The position numbers and the translations under genes were made by a program. Below are positions 10,210 to 20,949 of a stretch of DNA of 64,000 bases, piece by piece. Below the pieces are notes generated by a model, which did not search any database, had not been told where the DNA came from, and worked only from the letters and a program-made list of their open reading frames with translations. The stretch covers positions 248,001-312,000 of the forward strand of contig OZ036006.1 in assembly GCA_964035015.1 (NCBI GenBank). Direction: 5' to 3'. The stretch comes from Corallium rubrum (taxonomy: Eukaryota > Cnidaria > Anthozoa > Scleralcyonacea > Coralliidae). The stretch's first letter is position 1, and each line of letters begins with the position of its first letter.

Positions 10210-10840
10210 CTAAGTCCCTGAAGGTGGTATTTTATTGCATGTGTTCACTAAACTGTGCAGTTTTGCCAAATTAATTTTGTCAAAATTATACATTTGTTTG
10301 ATGTTAAAACTCATGTGTTTTTGTATTAGTTTTTCAGCCTTGCCCCGGGATGGGGAATTGTCAAATTTCAAAGTCCCAGGGTGGGGAATTTGTGATGAGC
10401 TTCATAAAAAATCCTTGGGGTATTTCTGGGGGGGAGGGGGGATGGTTACAGGAAGAATTGATCCATGCATAAATCCTACTTCTCCAGAATATTTTCTCCT
10501 TCAAAAACTGCTTTAAACCTCTAACAGCCACCTGCATACATAGCTCAAGCAGGCTTTCCTTGCTGTTTTGATGTTGAAACAAGGTACCAAACATCCTTAT
10601 AAATGCACCCACAGTCAGCTCATCAGAGAATTTATGTCATTGCAAAGCAGGATAATATGGGCCTTTATGGGGGATATTTTATAGGTGGCAAAATATCCAA
10701 AATTATCCGTAGGTTTTTAGCCAATCAAACTCGAAATTGTAATCAGTATTGTTTTGCATTGAAAATATAAATATTATTAAAATAAACACAAATATTAAAA
10801 ACGCACACAACATGTAAATACTAAAGATTACCATAACTTA
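10210..10840. other. No firm gene; GGGATGGGGAATT repeat motif
   Basis: CCGGGATGGGGAATTGTCAAATTT (about 10337-10360) and GGGTGGGGAATTTG (about 10380) form a short imperfect repeat. A minus-strand frame at 10500-10612 (about 37 residues) might be a further exon of the minus-strand gene at 11667-10845, but this is unsupported. Confidence 0.3.
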
Positions 10841-10844
10841 CAAT

Positions 10845-11667
10845 TAATCCAAACTCATCGTTAAAAAATAAACTTTGTTTGTATTTCGTGGACACATGTT
10901 CAAAAGGATTAGATACAGGATTATTCGCTACAAATAACTCTTCAAGCCCAGGCACCGCGTCAAATTGTATACCTGCACCGTCCAACATTCTTGCAAACCA
11001 CTTCTAACCGTCTCCACAGTGTTTCTCACAAGTTGTGTTGAACCCTCCACAATGTCATCCACACATTTTTTGTGTAAGAAGATTGGCTTCTTTCATTCGC
11101 AAAAGATAAAACGCATTCATTTTTCGGTTGGTCTCCATGCGGTTTTCCTCTTCCTCAGCTTCGTCGTCGCCTTCGCCATGCTCGGTTTCCATCGGAATTC
11201 ATTCGTCTTCCGACAAATCATTATAAAGTCTTTCATTGTGGTCTCGATAAATATGCGTTTTCAAAGTAGACCTAAGAAAAATATTTTTATAGAAATAGAA
11301 TGCAACCAAATCGGAATTGAAACTGAAAGCTTGAAGTCATGAAGACTATATTAAACCATTAAGCTCAATTGCTTTACAGTAATAGCTGTTTCGTATAAAC
11401 TTTCATCATTCGTCCTATATAAATACTAAAAATGTATACTGAGGCCCTAAGCGACATGACATTGCCAACAGCGACTTGAATTACTATCGAAATAAAAACA
11501 AGGCGTGTATTACTAGCACATTGCATCACATAATAGAGTGAGTAATTCACTTCAGAGTTTACAATTTCTTAACTTACATTGTTGAAAGGTCTTTTGCAGC
11601 CAGATACTCCACACGTGAGATTCAAATTGGAATCGTTTTTGTGTACCAGTACAAGATGTTGCGCCAT
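10845..11667 (-). pseudogene. C2H2-zinc-finger gene of an uncharacterised cnidarian-type family, decayed
   Basis: Exon 1 (11667-11578) starts at an ATG and encodes a finger start, NLTCGVSGCKRPFNN, ending at a consensus donor AAT|GTAAGTT. A later part (about 11205-10845) encodes an acidic stretch (GEGDDEAEEEENR), then NAFYLLRMKEANLLTQK, then VDDIVEGSTQLVRNTVE, then GAGIQFDAVPGLEELF and NPFEHVSTKYKQSLFF, ending at a donor ATT|GTAAGT. From memory this matches a large, uncharacterised family with an N-terminal C2H2 finger found in corals and anemones. Two frame changes are visible: one at a run of six A after ...LLTQK (about 11067) and one near 10990. An exon between the finger and the acidic stretch was not found. 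Either it is a decayed copy or the A-run is a sequencing error. It lies head to head with the SAM-domain gene 0.7 kb away. Confidence 0.45.
11578..11667 (-). CDS. Exon 1 of the C2H2-type gene
   Basis: Thirty codons from ATG to a phase-0 donor GTAAGTT. It contains the first half of a C2H2 finger (C-X4-C spacing in TCGVSGCKRPF). The second His pair would be in the next exon. Confidence 0.5.
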
Positions 11668-11729
11668 AATAGAAATCGAGGACGCACAAAACGTTGAACA
11701 TACTTGGCAACGAAAGTTGACCATGACGT

Positions 11730-12098
11730 GGCTGCCGTCTAAAACCACGAGGAAGACGCATCAGTCAGGTCGGAGCTTTGGCTATAACGGTGCGATGCTT
11801 TGGAATAGCCTTCCTACTGAGCTACGCAAAGCAAACAACCTAAGCGAGTTTAAATCGGGCTGCAGTAGTTTTTTTTCTTTTTTAAATGATTGAATTTTAA
11901 TAAATTATACTATTGCACGGCACTTATGGAAAGCAGGTATTTTTTATTTCTTATTTTTTATAATTATTTCTATGTAGAACCATTTGTAATTTGTTAGTTT
12001 GTAACATTTTGTAATTAGTTAAGTGTACCATATATGTAAATCCTGATAAGTTCACCGTGGGTAAATAAAGAATCTATTCTATTCTATTCTATTCTATA
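11730..12098 (+). mobile_element. LINE 3' end with (TTCTA)n tail
   Basis: The coding end SFGYNGAMLWNSLPTELRKANN...FKSGC is the typical last conserved block downstream of LINE reverse transcriptases, followed by a stop at about 11893, a UTR and a tail TTCTATTCTATTCTATTC at about 12071-12097. The copy is strongly 5'-truncated. It sits between the C2H2 gene and the SAM gene. Confidence 0.75.
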
Positions 12099-12109
12099 AA
12101 GAACTCGCC

Positions 12110-12387
12110 GCATGTGTCGTCTTGAGGCGTCGCCAGGTTGACGTCACGGCTTTTTCCGGCGCAATTTGACACCGTCTAATATAATTGGTTGCGAGCACTG
12201 GCTCCGCTCTATGATTGGTTAATTTTGCCATGGCCTGTGAAAAGTGTCATACCATTGCGCCTGCTTTGGTGAAATATCATTCTTTTTGACTGGACTGTCC
12301 GTTGAGTAAACTGCTTTGTATTAATAAGCCCGCCGTATTTGAACTTCGAACCTGTTTAACGACTCTTACAAAAGTCAGTTGGTAAAG
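12110..12387 (+). promoter_or_regulatory. Likely promoter region of the SAM-domain gene
   Basis: Two inverted CCAAT boxes, ATTGGTT at 12184-12190 and GATTGGTT at 12213-12220, lie 170-200 bp before the ATG, with a TGACGTCA-like element (GTTGACGTCACGG) near 12140. No TATA box is evident. The transcription start was not determined. Confidence 0.35.
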
Positions 12388-12481
12388 ATGTCCGTAACCA
12401 TCTCAAGACTATCGTCGCCCACGGATATAATTACTTGGCTCAAAGAGAAAAATATAGAAGAAGCCGTTGAAGAATTTCAAG
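12388..12481 (+). CDS. SAM gene exon 1 (start, first half of SAM domain)
   Basis: ATG at 12388 in context AAGATGT. It encodes TDIITWLKEKNIEEAVEEFQ, helices 1-2 of a SAM domain. Donor AAG|GTAGGG, phase 1. An upstream in-frame GTG at 12379 is not needed. Confidence 0.65.
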
Positions 12482-12484
12482 GTA

Positions 12485-13212
12485 GGGTTTCTTTCAAGAT
12501 TCAGTTCGAATCTGACAAACTGTTCGTTGCGCCGCCGAGCCAGACACAGCGCCGATGGCATATAAGATCTATGCTTATATTATAGTTTATATAAGAACTT
12601 TGGGTACGATATTTTCAAAGCTGAGGCTGATTCGTGCTTAATAATTTATTTTGTCTCCTTTTCTGAGTTTCTCCGACATCAATAGCGCAAAGGCTCGCAT
12701 ACCACCGCCGGAGATGTTTACGAAAGGTTTTATGTGTGAAACCGCAGCAATATTGAATATTCTTGGTGAGCTGCAACTGAATTTGAAACGAACATGGTGA
12801 ACATCACCATATCAGCGACTATTTGCCGACCGAAACACACAATGTAGGAGTGAAGTCAGTGCGCGACTTCGAAACTGTAAGAAAGTCATGAAAAGTTCTC
12901 TTCATGTTTCTTGTTAGAGGACGATTCTAAAATATAGGCCACAGTTAAAACGTAATTGTTAAAAGTGTTTATCAAGCCTTTAACCCTTTATTGGCCAGGT
13001 TTCCTGGAGCTCTCCCCTTGACGAGTAAAATCGTCTGGCGTTAGCCAGAGTACCGTAAAATTATCTGGCGTTAGCCAGAGTAAAATTAACGCACGTGCTC
13101 GTGGCCCTTGTCAGGTTCAGGAATGTTTCATTTGATCCCCTTGTGTCCCTTGATTGCACTTGATTGTCATGAGTGCCCTGCTTATATTTTTTCACTATTT
13201 TGTTTTAAATAG
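12485..13212. other. Intron 1; TCTGGCGTTAGCCAGAGTA tandem pair
   Basis: At 13020-13087 the phrase TCGTCTGGCGTTAGCCAGAG occurs twice about 33 bp apart; CTGGCGTTAGCCAG is a short imperfect palindrome. Related phrases occur at about 20875 and 35645. Confidence 0.4.
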
Positions 13213-13334
13213 CGAACGAGATTGATGATGGGGAGGACTTTTTTGATCTTGAATTGAAAGATGTTAATCAATTTATTCCTAGTTTAAAGATAAGGAAGCG
13301 TTTCCTTTCAGAATGGAGTAAAATAACTAAAGAG
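13213..13334 (+). CDS. SAM gene exon 2 (second half of SAM domain)
   Basis: Acceptor TTTTAAATAG. Joined in phase 1 it reads ANEIDDGEDFFDLELKDV then IRKRFLSEWSKI, the conserved EIDG...L...L turn and final helix of SAM domains. Donor GAG|GTAGAG. Confidence 0.65.
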
Positions 13335-13429
13335 GTAGAGGTTTTACATGATTTGTGCAGTATAGTTTGTTCTTTATTAAATTATGACGTTTTTTAATAT
13401 AGACTTAGATATAAGATTTGTATTTGGTA

Positions 13430-13870
13430 TTATAAAATAACAGGTATGCTACGCACGCTCTGATTGGACGAGAGCCATTTTCACTCAGAGTACAGAGACA
13501 CGTTTGACGTCATTTTCATTTTATATTGTACAACGCATGCTCTGTTTGATTAAATCTCACGTAATCACTGGCGTATTTATTTGATTACGCCATCATTCGT
13601 CAGCTGAGTCTCGGTCACTTTGGTGGCTTCTCCTTGTTTTTTTACCTCGTAAAACGGTTAGTTATTTTATAAAACAAATAGAAAATCGCTTTTGTGTCTC
13701 TGTACTGTGATACAAACACGAATGACGCAATTTCAACCGGAAAAAATGTGTGAAAACACTCGGCTTCGCCTCGTGTTTCCACTAGGCATTTTTTCCGGTT
13801 GAAATCACGTCATTCGTGTTTGTATCACAGTACAGAGACACGCAAGCGATTTTCTATTTGTTAAATATTT
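13430..13870. mobile_element. Palindromic MITE, arms about 13684-13748 and 13788-13862
   Basis: ACAAATAGAAAATCGC...GTACTGTGATACAAACACG...TTTCAACCGGAAAAAAT is followed 40 bp later by its reverse complement. Related non-palindromic sequence (GAGTACAGAGACACG) starts at about 13488. No ORF. It lies in intron 2 of the SAM gene. Confidence 0.6.
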
Positions 13871-14815
13871 TATATATTTATTGGATTGATTTCGCATTTT
13901 AAAATGATAATAATGTAACTCAACATGGCAACTACAAGCCTACAGTATTCAAGGATGAATGCCAGAAACTAGTATTTTGGGGAGATACTGTATGATTGTA
14001 TTTTGTTATATCACGACTGTTATATACTGAATTTGAGGGGGGTATTTGACCAAGATCTTTGGCAGGTTACAGTTCTTTCACAGAATTTGCTACAGGTTCT
14101 GAATATGCAGTTCCTAATTTTCTTTTCTGACAGTACTAATTGCTAAGACCAGTATTTACTGTAATTTTATAAATTATGTAACCATGTATATACAGTAGCT
14201 ATCTATACAGTCATTATGAGTCATAATCAACACGAAAATTAATTATGGTGGTGTTCTGTGCATGTTGTTTTGCAAAATTTGCAGAAAATTTTGAGTCCTA
14301 AACCCAGGTTCCCAGAAAGAAAATAACTTTTTCCACCTCTGTAATGTGGCTCGATAGGAAAAAGTTCTAAAAAAAGATTTTTCTCTTTAAAACTTTTTGC
14401 AGTGTACATTTACATAATTAAAAAGGTTTTACACTTGCAGCATTTGTGTATCTGGACAAATTACATTTATTGTAATATGCAAATTTAATGCAAATTACAT
14501 TTCTGAACTTACCAGCACAAAGATTTCTACCCTCCTGAAAATATGTGGACTGCCTCATACTTTTCATTTCAAAACTCAAGAGTGACACTAGGGCCGTGCA
14601 AGGAACTAGAACGAAGCACAAATTTACACAAACGGTGAAACTTTTTACAGGGAAAAATCTAATTATTTATAGCTTTTGTCTATAATCGAGCCACCTTAAG
14701 GTATACTTTATGAAAGTGAGTTTTGTGAAGGATTGAGTTTATGCATGTACTATATACTGTATTATGCAACAATATTGTGTAAACAAAGATCAGAAACACT
14801 TATTTCAAATTACAG
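13871..14815. other. Intron 2, remaining part; no feature recognised
   Basis: AT-rich. No additional exon could be supported. Confidence 0.4.
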
Positions 14816-15124
14816 AACTTTGACATTAATGGTTTGAGGTGTCCACTACAGAAACCAGCATCTACTCCAGTTGTGGTAAAAACAGATGTGGCAATTACTA
14901 CCCCTGTGACTCCATCTCCGGAATTCTTGCTAATGAATTCAACAAGTCAAACAGAACGAGAAGAAGATGGTTCAGATAGTTCTTTGCTGTGTGATAGTCC
15001 ACCTTCAAAAAAGAGCCTACAGTTCGAAACCCCTGATGTGTCCTTGAGAAGGAGTCCCAGGAAACATAAAGGTTCTTCCAGTCGTTCCAGGTCTTCTTCT
15101 AGCATTTCTCCAAAAAAAACGAAG
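14816..15124 (+). CDS. SAM gene exon 3
   Basis: Acceptor AAATTACAG, 103 codons in phase 0, donor AAG|GTAAAC. It encodes NFDINGLRCPLQKPAS, then a Ser/Thr/Pro-rich linker with STSQTEREEDGSDSS, then basic Ser-rich sequence LRRSPRKHKG...SPKKTK, probably disordered and nuclear-directed. Confidence 0.65.
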
Positions 15125-15362
15125 GTAAACTAAAGAGTGTATATTTTAATGAAAACTACATAGGATATAATCAACTATATACTAATTTTGATTTTGACTA
15201 CTTGTATTTAGATTTGGTATTGTGCATAGTACTATTTATATAATTACTGTATAATAGTCAATTATCCCCTTTAAAAATACCACCATTTGCAGTTGAGCTT
15301 GCAGCTTGTGTTAGTTAAGGTGTTGTTTCATCGTTTTAAACTCTGCGTTCATTGGACCACAA

Positions 15363-15646
15363 TATATTGTTGCCAAGGGCACAACGTGATGTTGCTGTGG
15401 AGCTTTGACAGGGTTTCAAAGTGATTAATTTGTTATTCGTGGTGAAGTTGCTTTCTCCACCACTTTCCAATATCAATAAATGCTTCTTTTAAGTCATCTG
15501 TTAGAACTTTCCAACATTATATGTCCATCTGGCCTTTTTATAATATCATTCTACTCACCACAAATTGAATAACAAATTAATCACTTTGAAACTCTGTCAA
15601 TGCTCCATAGCAATGTCACATTGTGCCCTTGGCAACAATACATTGC
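15363..15646. mobile_element. Palindromic MITE in intron 3
   Basis: Left arm 15363-15447 (TTGTTGCCAAGGGCACAA ... TTTCAAAGTGATTAATTTGT) pairs with right arm 15557-15646. About 110 bp of loop, no ORF. Arms are roughly 90 percent identical by eye. Confidence 0.65.
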
Positions 15647-16036
15647 TTTGTAACTTGCATTTGATATAAATTGAGTTGAGTCCAATATACTCATTTCAAA
15701 ATTATTATAATTCTGTGTCCCCTAGCTGGAATTGTCCCAAAGTAGAAGTTCGACTTGCAGTCAGACTGGATGTTCTTTCCTGTGTGACCTTGCAATATTG
15801 ATAGCAACATTGCAATATTGATAGCAATATTGCACTTACTGTAGCAAGTTGCTAAAAATTCGCATTTCAAATATCAAACTTCACATAATATGAAGGAGTA
15901 ATTCCATGCCATTTCAACACAGTCATGACACCCACCCTCTCCAAATTTCTTTATATTTTGCAGGCAGTTAACATTGTGTGGGAATAGTTTAAGTTCAAAA
16001 TTTGACCATCATAGCTGCAATAGTTTTTGAGATATC

Positions 16037-17930
16037 GCAATGCGAAATATGGCCCGAAAAGCAAAAAAGTGGGCGTGGCCAGTGCCAAATTCACCACTAC
16101 CGCATTTTACATTTGACTTGTAACTTCATACCCGTACATGGTATATCCATCAAAATTTACACAAGGATGTATTTGTATGTGGATATTTCAAAAATTGCAC
16201 TCTCATCTTTGTATCTGCAACCAGTAATGTGTTATGGCACAGCAAAAAGTTTAATTATGTGTTTCCGAAGACACGAAATATGCATCATCTTTATTGGAAA
16301 ATTTTGTATGGAAGCCATACAGACACAACAGCGATTTTTTCCCCACATCATATCCACATGCTATTCTACTTTCAGACAAAATTTGATGATGGTTAGTTGC
16401 CTGCTTTTAAAATTAGAGCCCTCTAAAGTTGTCGTATTTTCTAAAGAACTTTAATAGTACGTTTTGGATGTCTCTTAAGAATAAAGTACATTCATTGAGA
16501 AATGAGGCCACCAAATACCTTAATGTTTGATTCTATCCTTCTTTATTACCAGAACATTATGTTCTCCAGGAGTAACTGTTATTTCTTGTATCAAATTGCC
16601 TTCGATCAAAACCTATGCAGTAGAGATCACTACTGTTTATCCATGAATGCGCGTAAAAACTTCATAGTCTTTAGGCTGCAGTTTGTACTGCCTCCCAGTG
16701 ACTGTCGTTGGAACACCAATGCTACAAATAATGTTCTCATCCGGAACCCAACAAGTACAGTATCATCTTTCACTGGCCAGAAATATGATCTTGCGATGCA
16801 GTTTGGGTGCATAAACCTTATTTTTGCATCTCTTTGATCATTGTCAATTTCTTCAATCAAACCAATCCATTTTTCTTCATCATACAAGCATACAACAAAA
16901 GAGTTCACTGAAAGTACAATTGGTTCACTGGCAGGGGTAGATAAAAAATTAAATTATAGTGCATAGTTTTGATCCATTGATATCCTTTTTGTACCAATGC
17001 AAGAAGCAGAAAGCGGAACAAAGTGATGGAAGCTGCGTGTTCCTGGTACAGTTTTGGCATTTGTGTAACGTGGCTCTAAAGTTGTTCTTGTAATTGCCAT
17101 ATCTGCCTGTGAAATGAAGATGAACTCAATGCCTTTGATTTCTTCTTTGCAGAACGTAAACACTTCTTGTGCTGAAAGTAATTGCTTGTCATATGGTCTT
17201 TGCAAACTTGCTCTTGCTGCAAGTCTTTTGACTGTGCCACCTACACCATCGCACGGTGACTTACCATGGCTTGTCGCAAAGAAATTCTACTTGCAATCCA
17301 TTCCGAAATCTTCTTTACGACAACAAAGATTTAGAAAATTCTTACAGTTTTTATACTATCCATGAACATTGCTCATTATTCATTCGTATCCCCCATTTTT
17401 AAATATATTGTACTATTAATAAAGAAGGATAGAATCAAACATTAAGGTATTTGGTGGTCTCATTTCTCAATGAATGTACTTTATTCTTAAGAGACATCCA
17501 AAACGTACTATTAAAGTTCTTTAGAAAATACGGCAACTTTAGAGGGCTCTAATTTTAAGAGCAGGCAACTAACCATCACCAAATTTTGCCTGAACGTAGA
17601 ATAGCATGTGAATATGATGTGGAGAAAAAAATCACTGTTGTGTCTGTATGGCTTCCATAAAAATTGTTCCAATAAAGATGATGTATATTTCGTGTCTTCG
17701 AAAACACATAATTAGACTTTTTGCTGTGCCATAACAAATTACTGGTTGCAGATACAAAGACGAAAGTGCAATTTTTGAAATATCCACATACAAATACATC
17801 CTTGTGCAAATTTTGATGGATATACCATGTACGGGTATGAAGTTACAAGTCAAAATGTAAAATGCGGTAGTGGTGAATTTGGCACTGGCCACACCCACTT
17901 TTTTCCATTTCGGGCCATATTTCGAATTGC
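16037..17930 (-). mobile_element. DNA transposon with about 512-bp terminal inverted repeats
   Basis: Left arm 16037-16548 and right arm 17418-17930 are inverted copies of about 90-95 percent identity, starting GCAAT(G/T)CGAAATATGGCCCG. The 870 bp between them hold minus-strand coding pieces. The target duplication could not be defined. Superfamily is not assigned; very long TIRs occur in MULE-like and other families. It sits in intron 3 of the SAM gene. Confidence 0.7.
16630..17330 (-). pseudogene. Conserved uncharacterised transposon ORF (ATSHGK...CDGxGG family), fragment
   Basis: On the minus strand the first piece (about 17320-16954) reads FFATSHGKSPCDGVGGTVKR, LAARASLQRPYDKQL, FCKEEIKGIEF and PGTRSFHHFVPL. 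The second (about 16908-16630) reads SFVVCLYDEEKWIGLIEEI, IRFMHPN, YFWPVKDD and a tail. A short spliced gap lies between, with acceptor-like CCAG or TTCAG near 16915. From memory this block order occurs in many uncharacterised proteins of cnidarians and insects. The C-terminal part resembles a small Tudor/SH3-like barrel. Only the 3' part of a longer protein is present, one stop interrupts the start of the first piece, and the N-terminal catalytic region is missing. Its placement between long TIRs indicates that the family travels with a DNA transposon. Function unknown. Confidence 0.5.
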
Positions 17931-18126
17931 ATCCCCACAAGGGTATGAAACCTGTTTTAAAAATGCTAGATTTTATTATATAATGACTAGTCTGAGTTCA
18001 GTATGCGTGTTTGAAATAGAACTTGATTTGATATTAGTTAAAAGCTTCTAGGACAGCGTCGGCCACGGTTGAAATCCAAATATTACCAGGGTTAAGTCAC
18101 GTTGGCCTGAAAAACAGAGAAAAATC

Positions 18127-18164
18127 TTCTCGACGTTTCAAGCGAAGGCCCTTCGTCAGGAGAA
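18127..18164 (-). ncRNA. Hammerhead-like motif, left arm of PLE
   Basis: Minus strand: TTCTC, CTGACGA, A, hairpin GGGC-CTTC-GCTT, GAAACGTC, GAGAA. Stem I pairs UUCUC/GAGAA. Confidence 0.6.
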
Positions 18165-18388
18165 ATTAGTAAACAACTCACAATGGGAATCACGTGAACA
18201 CATGTAAGCCAATAAAAACAAAGTAAACAAATAAATTAATAAGTAATTTTAGCCTGTGTGCAGGTGCTGACCCAATTTGTGGGTCAGCTACCTGCAAATA
18301 CATGTAGGCAAAGAAACAGGTTATAAATTACTATTTAAATCATCAGAAAAAGGTTAAGGAAAGGTGTGGAATATGGTGGTGGAGTGAG

Positions 18389-18820
18389 CTAAATGAAAGA
18401 GAATCGCTCATTGAGGCCGTGAGGGTGAATGGTACCAAGTTTGTAAATGAGACGCATTTCTTGTTTACGACGAGTATCGTTACAACCTGTAATGGGCTGA
18501 ATGGCACAGATTTTCATGTTAGAAAAGGAGTGGTTGGCACTGTTGAAGTGCCTGACAACAGGTTTGTTTTGCACATTGTTTTTGACATCACGAAGGTGTT
18601 CAACAAACCTGTCACCTAAACGTCTTCCAGTTTCTCCGATGTAAAGCATGGGACATTTACTGCAAGAGATACAGTAAATGAGGTTGGAGGAAGTGCAAGT
18701 GAAACTATGGGTTATGTTGAACCTACATTTTGGAGCCGAAATTGAAATTGAGGAGTCTAAATATTTACAGGTGTTGCACCTACCACGACAGCAAGAGCTG
18801 GTGCCAACATGTGATACCAA
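18389..18820 (-). pseudogene. Inverted partial copy of the PLE nuclease ORF
   Basis: 143 codons on the minus strand, nearly identical to the C-terminus of the plus-strand ORF (19652-20083), including CMLYIGETGRR-like GIY-YIG sequence. It is a by-product of the inverted arm and has no start of its own. Confidence 0.8.
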
Positions 18821-18937
18821 GGCTTGCTGCGGTGAGCTGTGAACAATGTTTTCCCGGATGTTTTTGCTATGCCGAAAAGATACTAGGGGTTTCTCAGGGA
18901 AAATGGAAGATGTTTCTGGCTCATTTTTAATGAGGTC

Positions 18938-20083
18938 TATGCCAACTTATTTGTTGGTTATGTGGAAAAACAAATCTTTGAACAATACACTGGTTTCCTA
19001 CCTGACTACTATGGTCGGTTCATTGATGATTGCTTAGGCACTGCATCATGTTCGCGCGCTGACCTGGTTTGCTTCATTAACTATGTTAATGACTTCCACC
19101 CAGCACTCCAGTTCACAAGGGAGATCAGTGAGACTAGTGTGTCGTTCTTAGATATTCTCGTCTCCATTAATGGTAATAAGCTGAGCACTTCTGTCTTTTA
19201 CAAGACCACTGACTCTCATAGCTACCTCCTCTTCTCCTCTCATCATCCTAAACACACCAAAACTTCCATTCCTTTCTCTCAATTTCTTCGTCTTCGCCGC
19301 CTCTGCAGTGAAGACGATGATTTCAATGCCAAATGTTTGGAAATGAGAAACTTTTTTGTTAATCGCGGTTATCCTTCCCACCTCCTGGACACTGGCTTAC
19401 ACAAGGTCTCCAACATTTCCCGTTCAGACACCTTAAGCGAACCTTTGGCTACCATTTCTAATGAAAAAGTACCTCTAGTTCTCACTTTTCATCCCTTCAA
19501 TTTCAAAGTAAGGGACATCATTAGCCGCAATTTCGACCTCATTAAAAATGACCCAGAAACATCTTCCATTTTCTCTGAGAAACCCCTAGTATCTTTTCGG
19601 CATAGCAAAAACATCCGGGAAAACGTTGTTCACAGCTCACTGGAGCAAGCCTTGGTATCACATGTTGGCACCAGCTCTTGCTGTCGTGGTAGGTGCAACA
19701 CCTGTAAATATTTAGACTCCTCAATTTCAATTTTGGCTCCAAAATGTAGGTTCAACATAACCCATAGTTTCACTTGCACTTCCTCCAACCTCATTTACTG
19801 TATCTCTTGCAGTAAATGTCCCATGCTTTACATCGGAGAAACTGGAAGACGTTTAGGTGACAGGTTTGTTGAACACCTTCGTGATGTCAAAAACAATGTG
19901 CAAAACAAACCTGTTGCCAGGCACTTCAACAGTGCCAACCACTCCTTTTCTAACATGAAAATCTGTGCCATTCAGCCCATTACAGGTTGTAACGATACTC
20001 GTCGTAAACAAGAAATGCGTCTCATTTACAAACTTGGTACCATTCACCCTCACGGCCTCAATGAGCGATTCTCTTTCATTTAG
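18938..20083 (+). CDS. PLE reverse transcriptase C-terminus plus GIY-YIG endonuclease, 5'-truncated
   Basis: About 381 codons open from the arm junction. ANLFVGYVEK then YYGRFIDDC is the RT catalytic block (the family's Y-x-DD motif), and SFLDILVSINGN is the next RT block. The linker ends in CCRGRCNTCKYL, then FTCTSSNLIYCISCSKC and MLYIGETGRRLGDRFVEHL form the GIY-YIG nuclease with its Cys cluster. The stop is at 20081-20083. RT blocks before the YxDD are missing because the copy is truncated at 18938. No stop or frame break is seen in the remaining part, so the insertion is fairly young. Confidence 0.85.
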   Translation, partial: YANLFVGYVEKQIFEQYTGFLPDYYGRFIDDCLGTASCSRADLVCFINYVNDFHPALQFTREISETSVSFLDILVSINGNKLSTSVFYKTTDSHSYLLFSSHHPKHTKTSIPFSQFLRLRRLCSEDDDFNAKCLEMRNFFVNRGYPSHLLDTGLHKVSNISRSDTLSEPLATISNEKVPLVLTFHPFNFKVRDIISRNFDLIKNDPETSSIFSEKPLVSFRHSKNIRENVVHSSLEQALVSHVGTSSCCRGRCNTCKYLDSSISILAPKCRFNITHSFTCTSSNLIYCISCSKCPMLYIGETGRRLGDRFVEHLRDVKNNVQNKPVARHFNSANHSFSNMKICAIQPITGCNDTRRKQEMRLIYKLGTIHPHGLNERFSFI

Positions 20084-20333
20084 CTCACTCCACCACCATA
20101 TTCCACACCTTTTCCTTAACCTTTTTCTGATGATTTAAATAGTAATTTATAACCTGTTTCTTTGCTTATTTGCAGGTAGCTGACCCACAAATTGGGTCAG
20201 CACCTGCACACAGGCTAAAATTACATATTAATTTATTTGTTTACTTTGTTTTTATTGGCTTACATGTGTTCACGTGATTCCCATGGTAGTTCTGCTATAA
20301 ATACGCGTGACCACATGTGAGTTGTTTACTAAT

Positions 20334-20371
20334 TTCTCCTGACGAAGGGCCTTCGCTCGAAAGGTCGAGAA
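20334..20371 (+). ncRNA. Hammerhead-like motif, right arm of PLE
   Basis: TTCTC, CTGACGA, A, hairpin GGGC-CTTC-GCTC, GAAAGGTC, GAGAA. It differs from the left-arm copy at one base of the ACGU element; the stem II base change T to C keeps pairing. Confidence 0.6.
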
Positions 20372-20472
20372 GATTTTTCTCTGTTTTTCAGGCAAACGTG
20401 ACTTAACCCTGGTAATATTTTGATTTGATATTAGTTTTAACTTTTTGTTATCCTTTACTTTTCTTTTAATAG

Positions 20473-20664
20473 TGGGAGTCTGATGTAGAAAAAGGGCTGA
20501 GTTGAGGCAATCTAAATCCATCGGAGAGAAATGCTTTAGTGAGACAGCTCTGTACATCAATAATGGCCCATACCTCCAATCCTGGTGCTGACGAAAGAAG
20601 CCACATTGCACTTATGCTTGTTCGGATGTATCCTTTCCTGAAAGGTACATTTGGTACTGGACAT
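20473..20664 (+). CDS. SAM gene exon 4
   Basis: Acceptor TTTTAATAG, 64 codons, donor CAT|GTAAGT, phases 0/0. It reads NPSERNALVRQLC, then RSHIALMLVRMYPFLKGTFGTGH, the family's helical region. An in-frame TGA is at 20503-20505 (codon 11). Alternative acceptors a few bases downstream would avoid it only by breaking phase with exon 3, unless an exon is missing from the TE-filled intron. Confidence 0.55.
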
Positions 20665-20949
20665 GTAAGTTTTGATGCTTTGTTCATTGTTATGAATTTG
20701 TTTTTGCCAGAGATACAGTTACTTGTACCTAGACCAGATAACCACAAGCTGGTGCAAGTACATATACGTGCATGTACACGTACAGTAGATGCACTATTAA
20801 TATAGTAATTATAAATGATCTTAAAAATGCCTTTTCAATAATGAATTATTATCCTGTAGATTTAACCCTACACTTGGCAGGTTTGCCAGGGTAAAAGTAA
20901 TATGTTGCCTAAATGGTAACTATGTGTATGCCTGGTAATAAAGTTATAA

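Larger units (their letters stand above)
18078..20419 (+). mobile_element. 5'-truncated Penelope-like element with about 0.87-kb inverted arms
   Basis: Left arm 18078-18937 is an inverted copy of the 3' part (19534-20419), including the nuclease-domain coding sequence and UTR. The 600 bp between hold the end of the reverse transcriptase. Arms differ by a few substitutions and a 25-30-bp indel near 18185/20290. The layout is the same as the PLE at 8806-9625 but with longer arms. It lies in intron 3 of the SAM gene. Confidence 0.85.
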
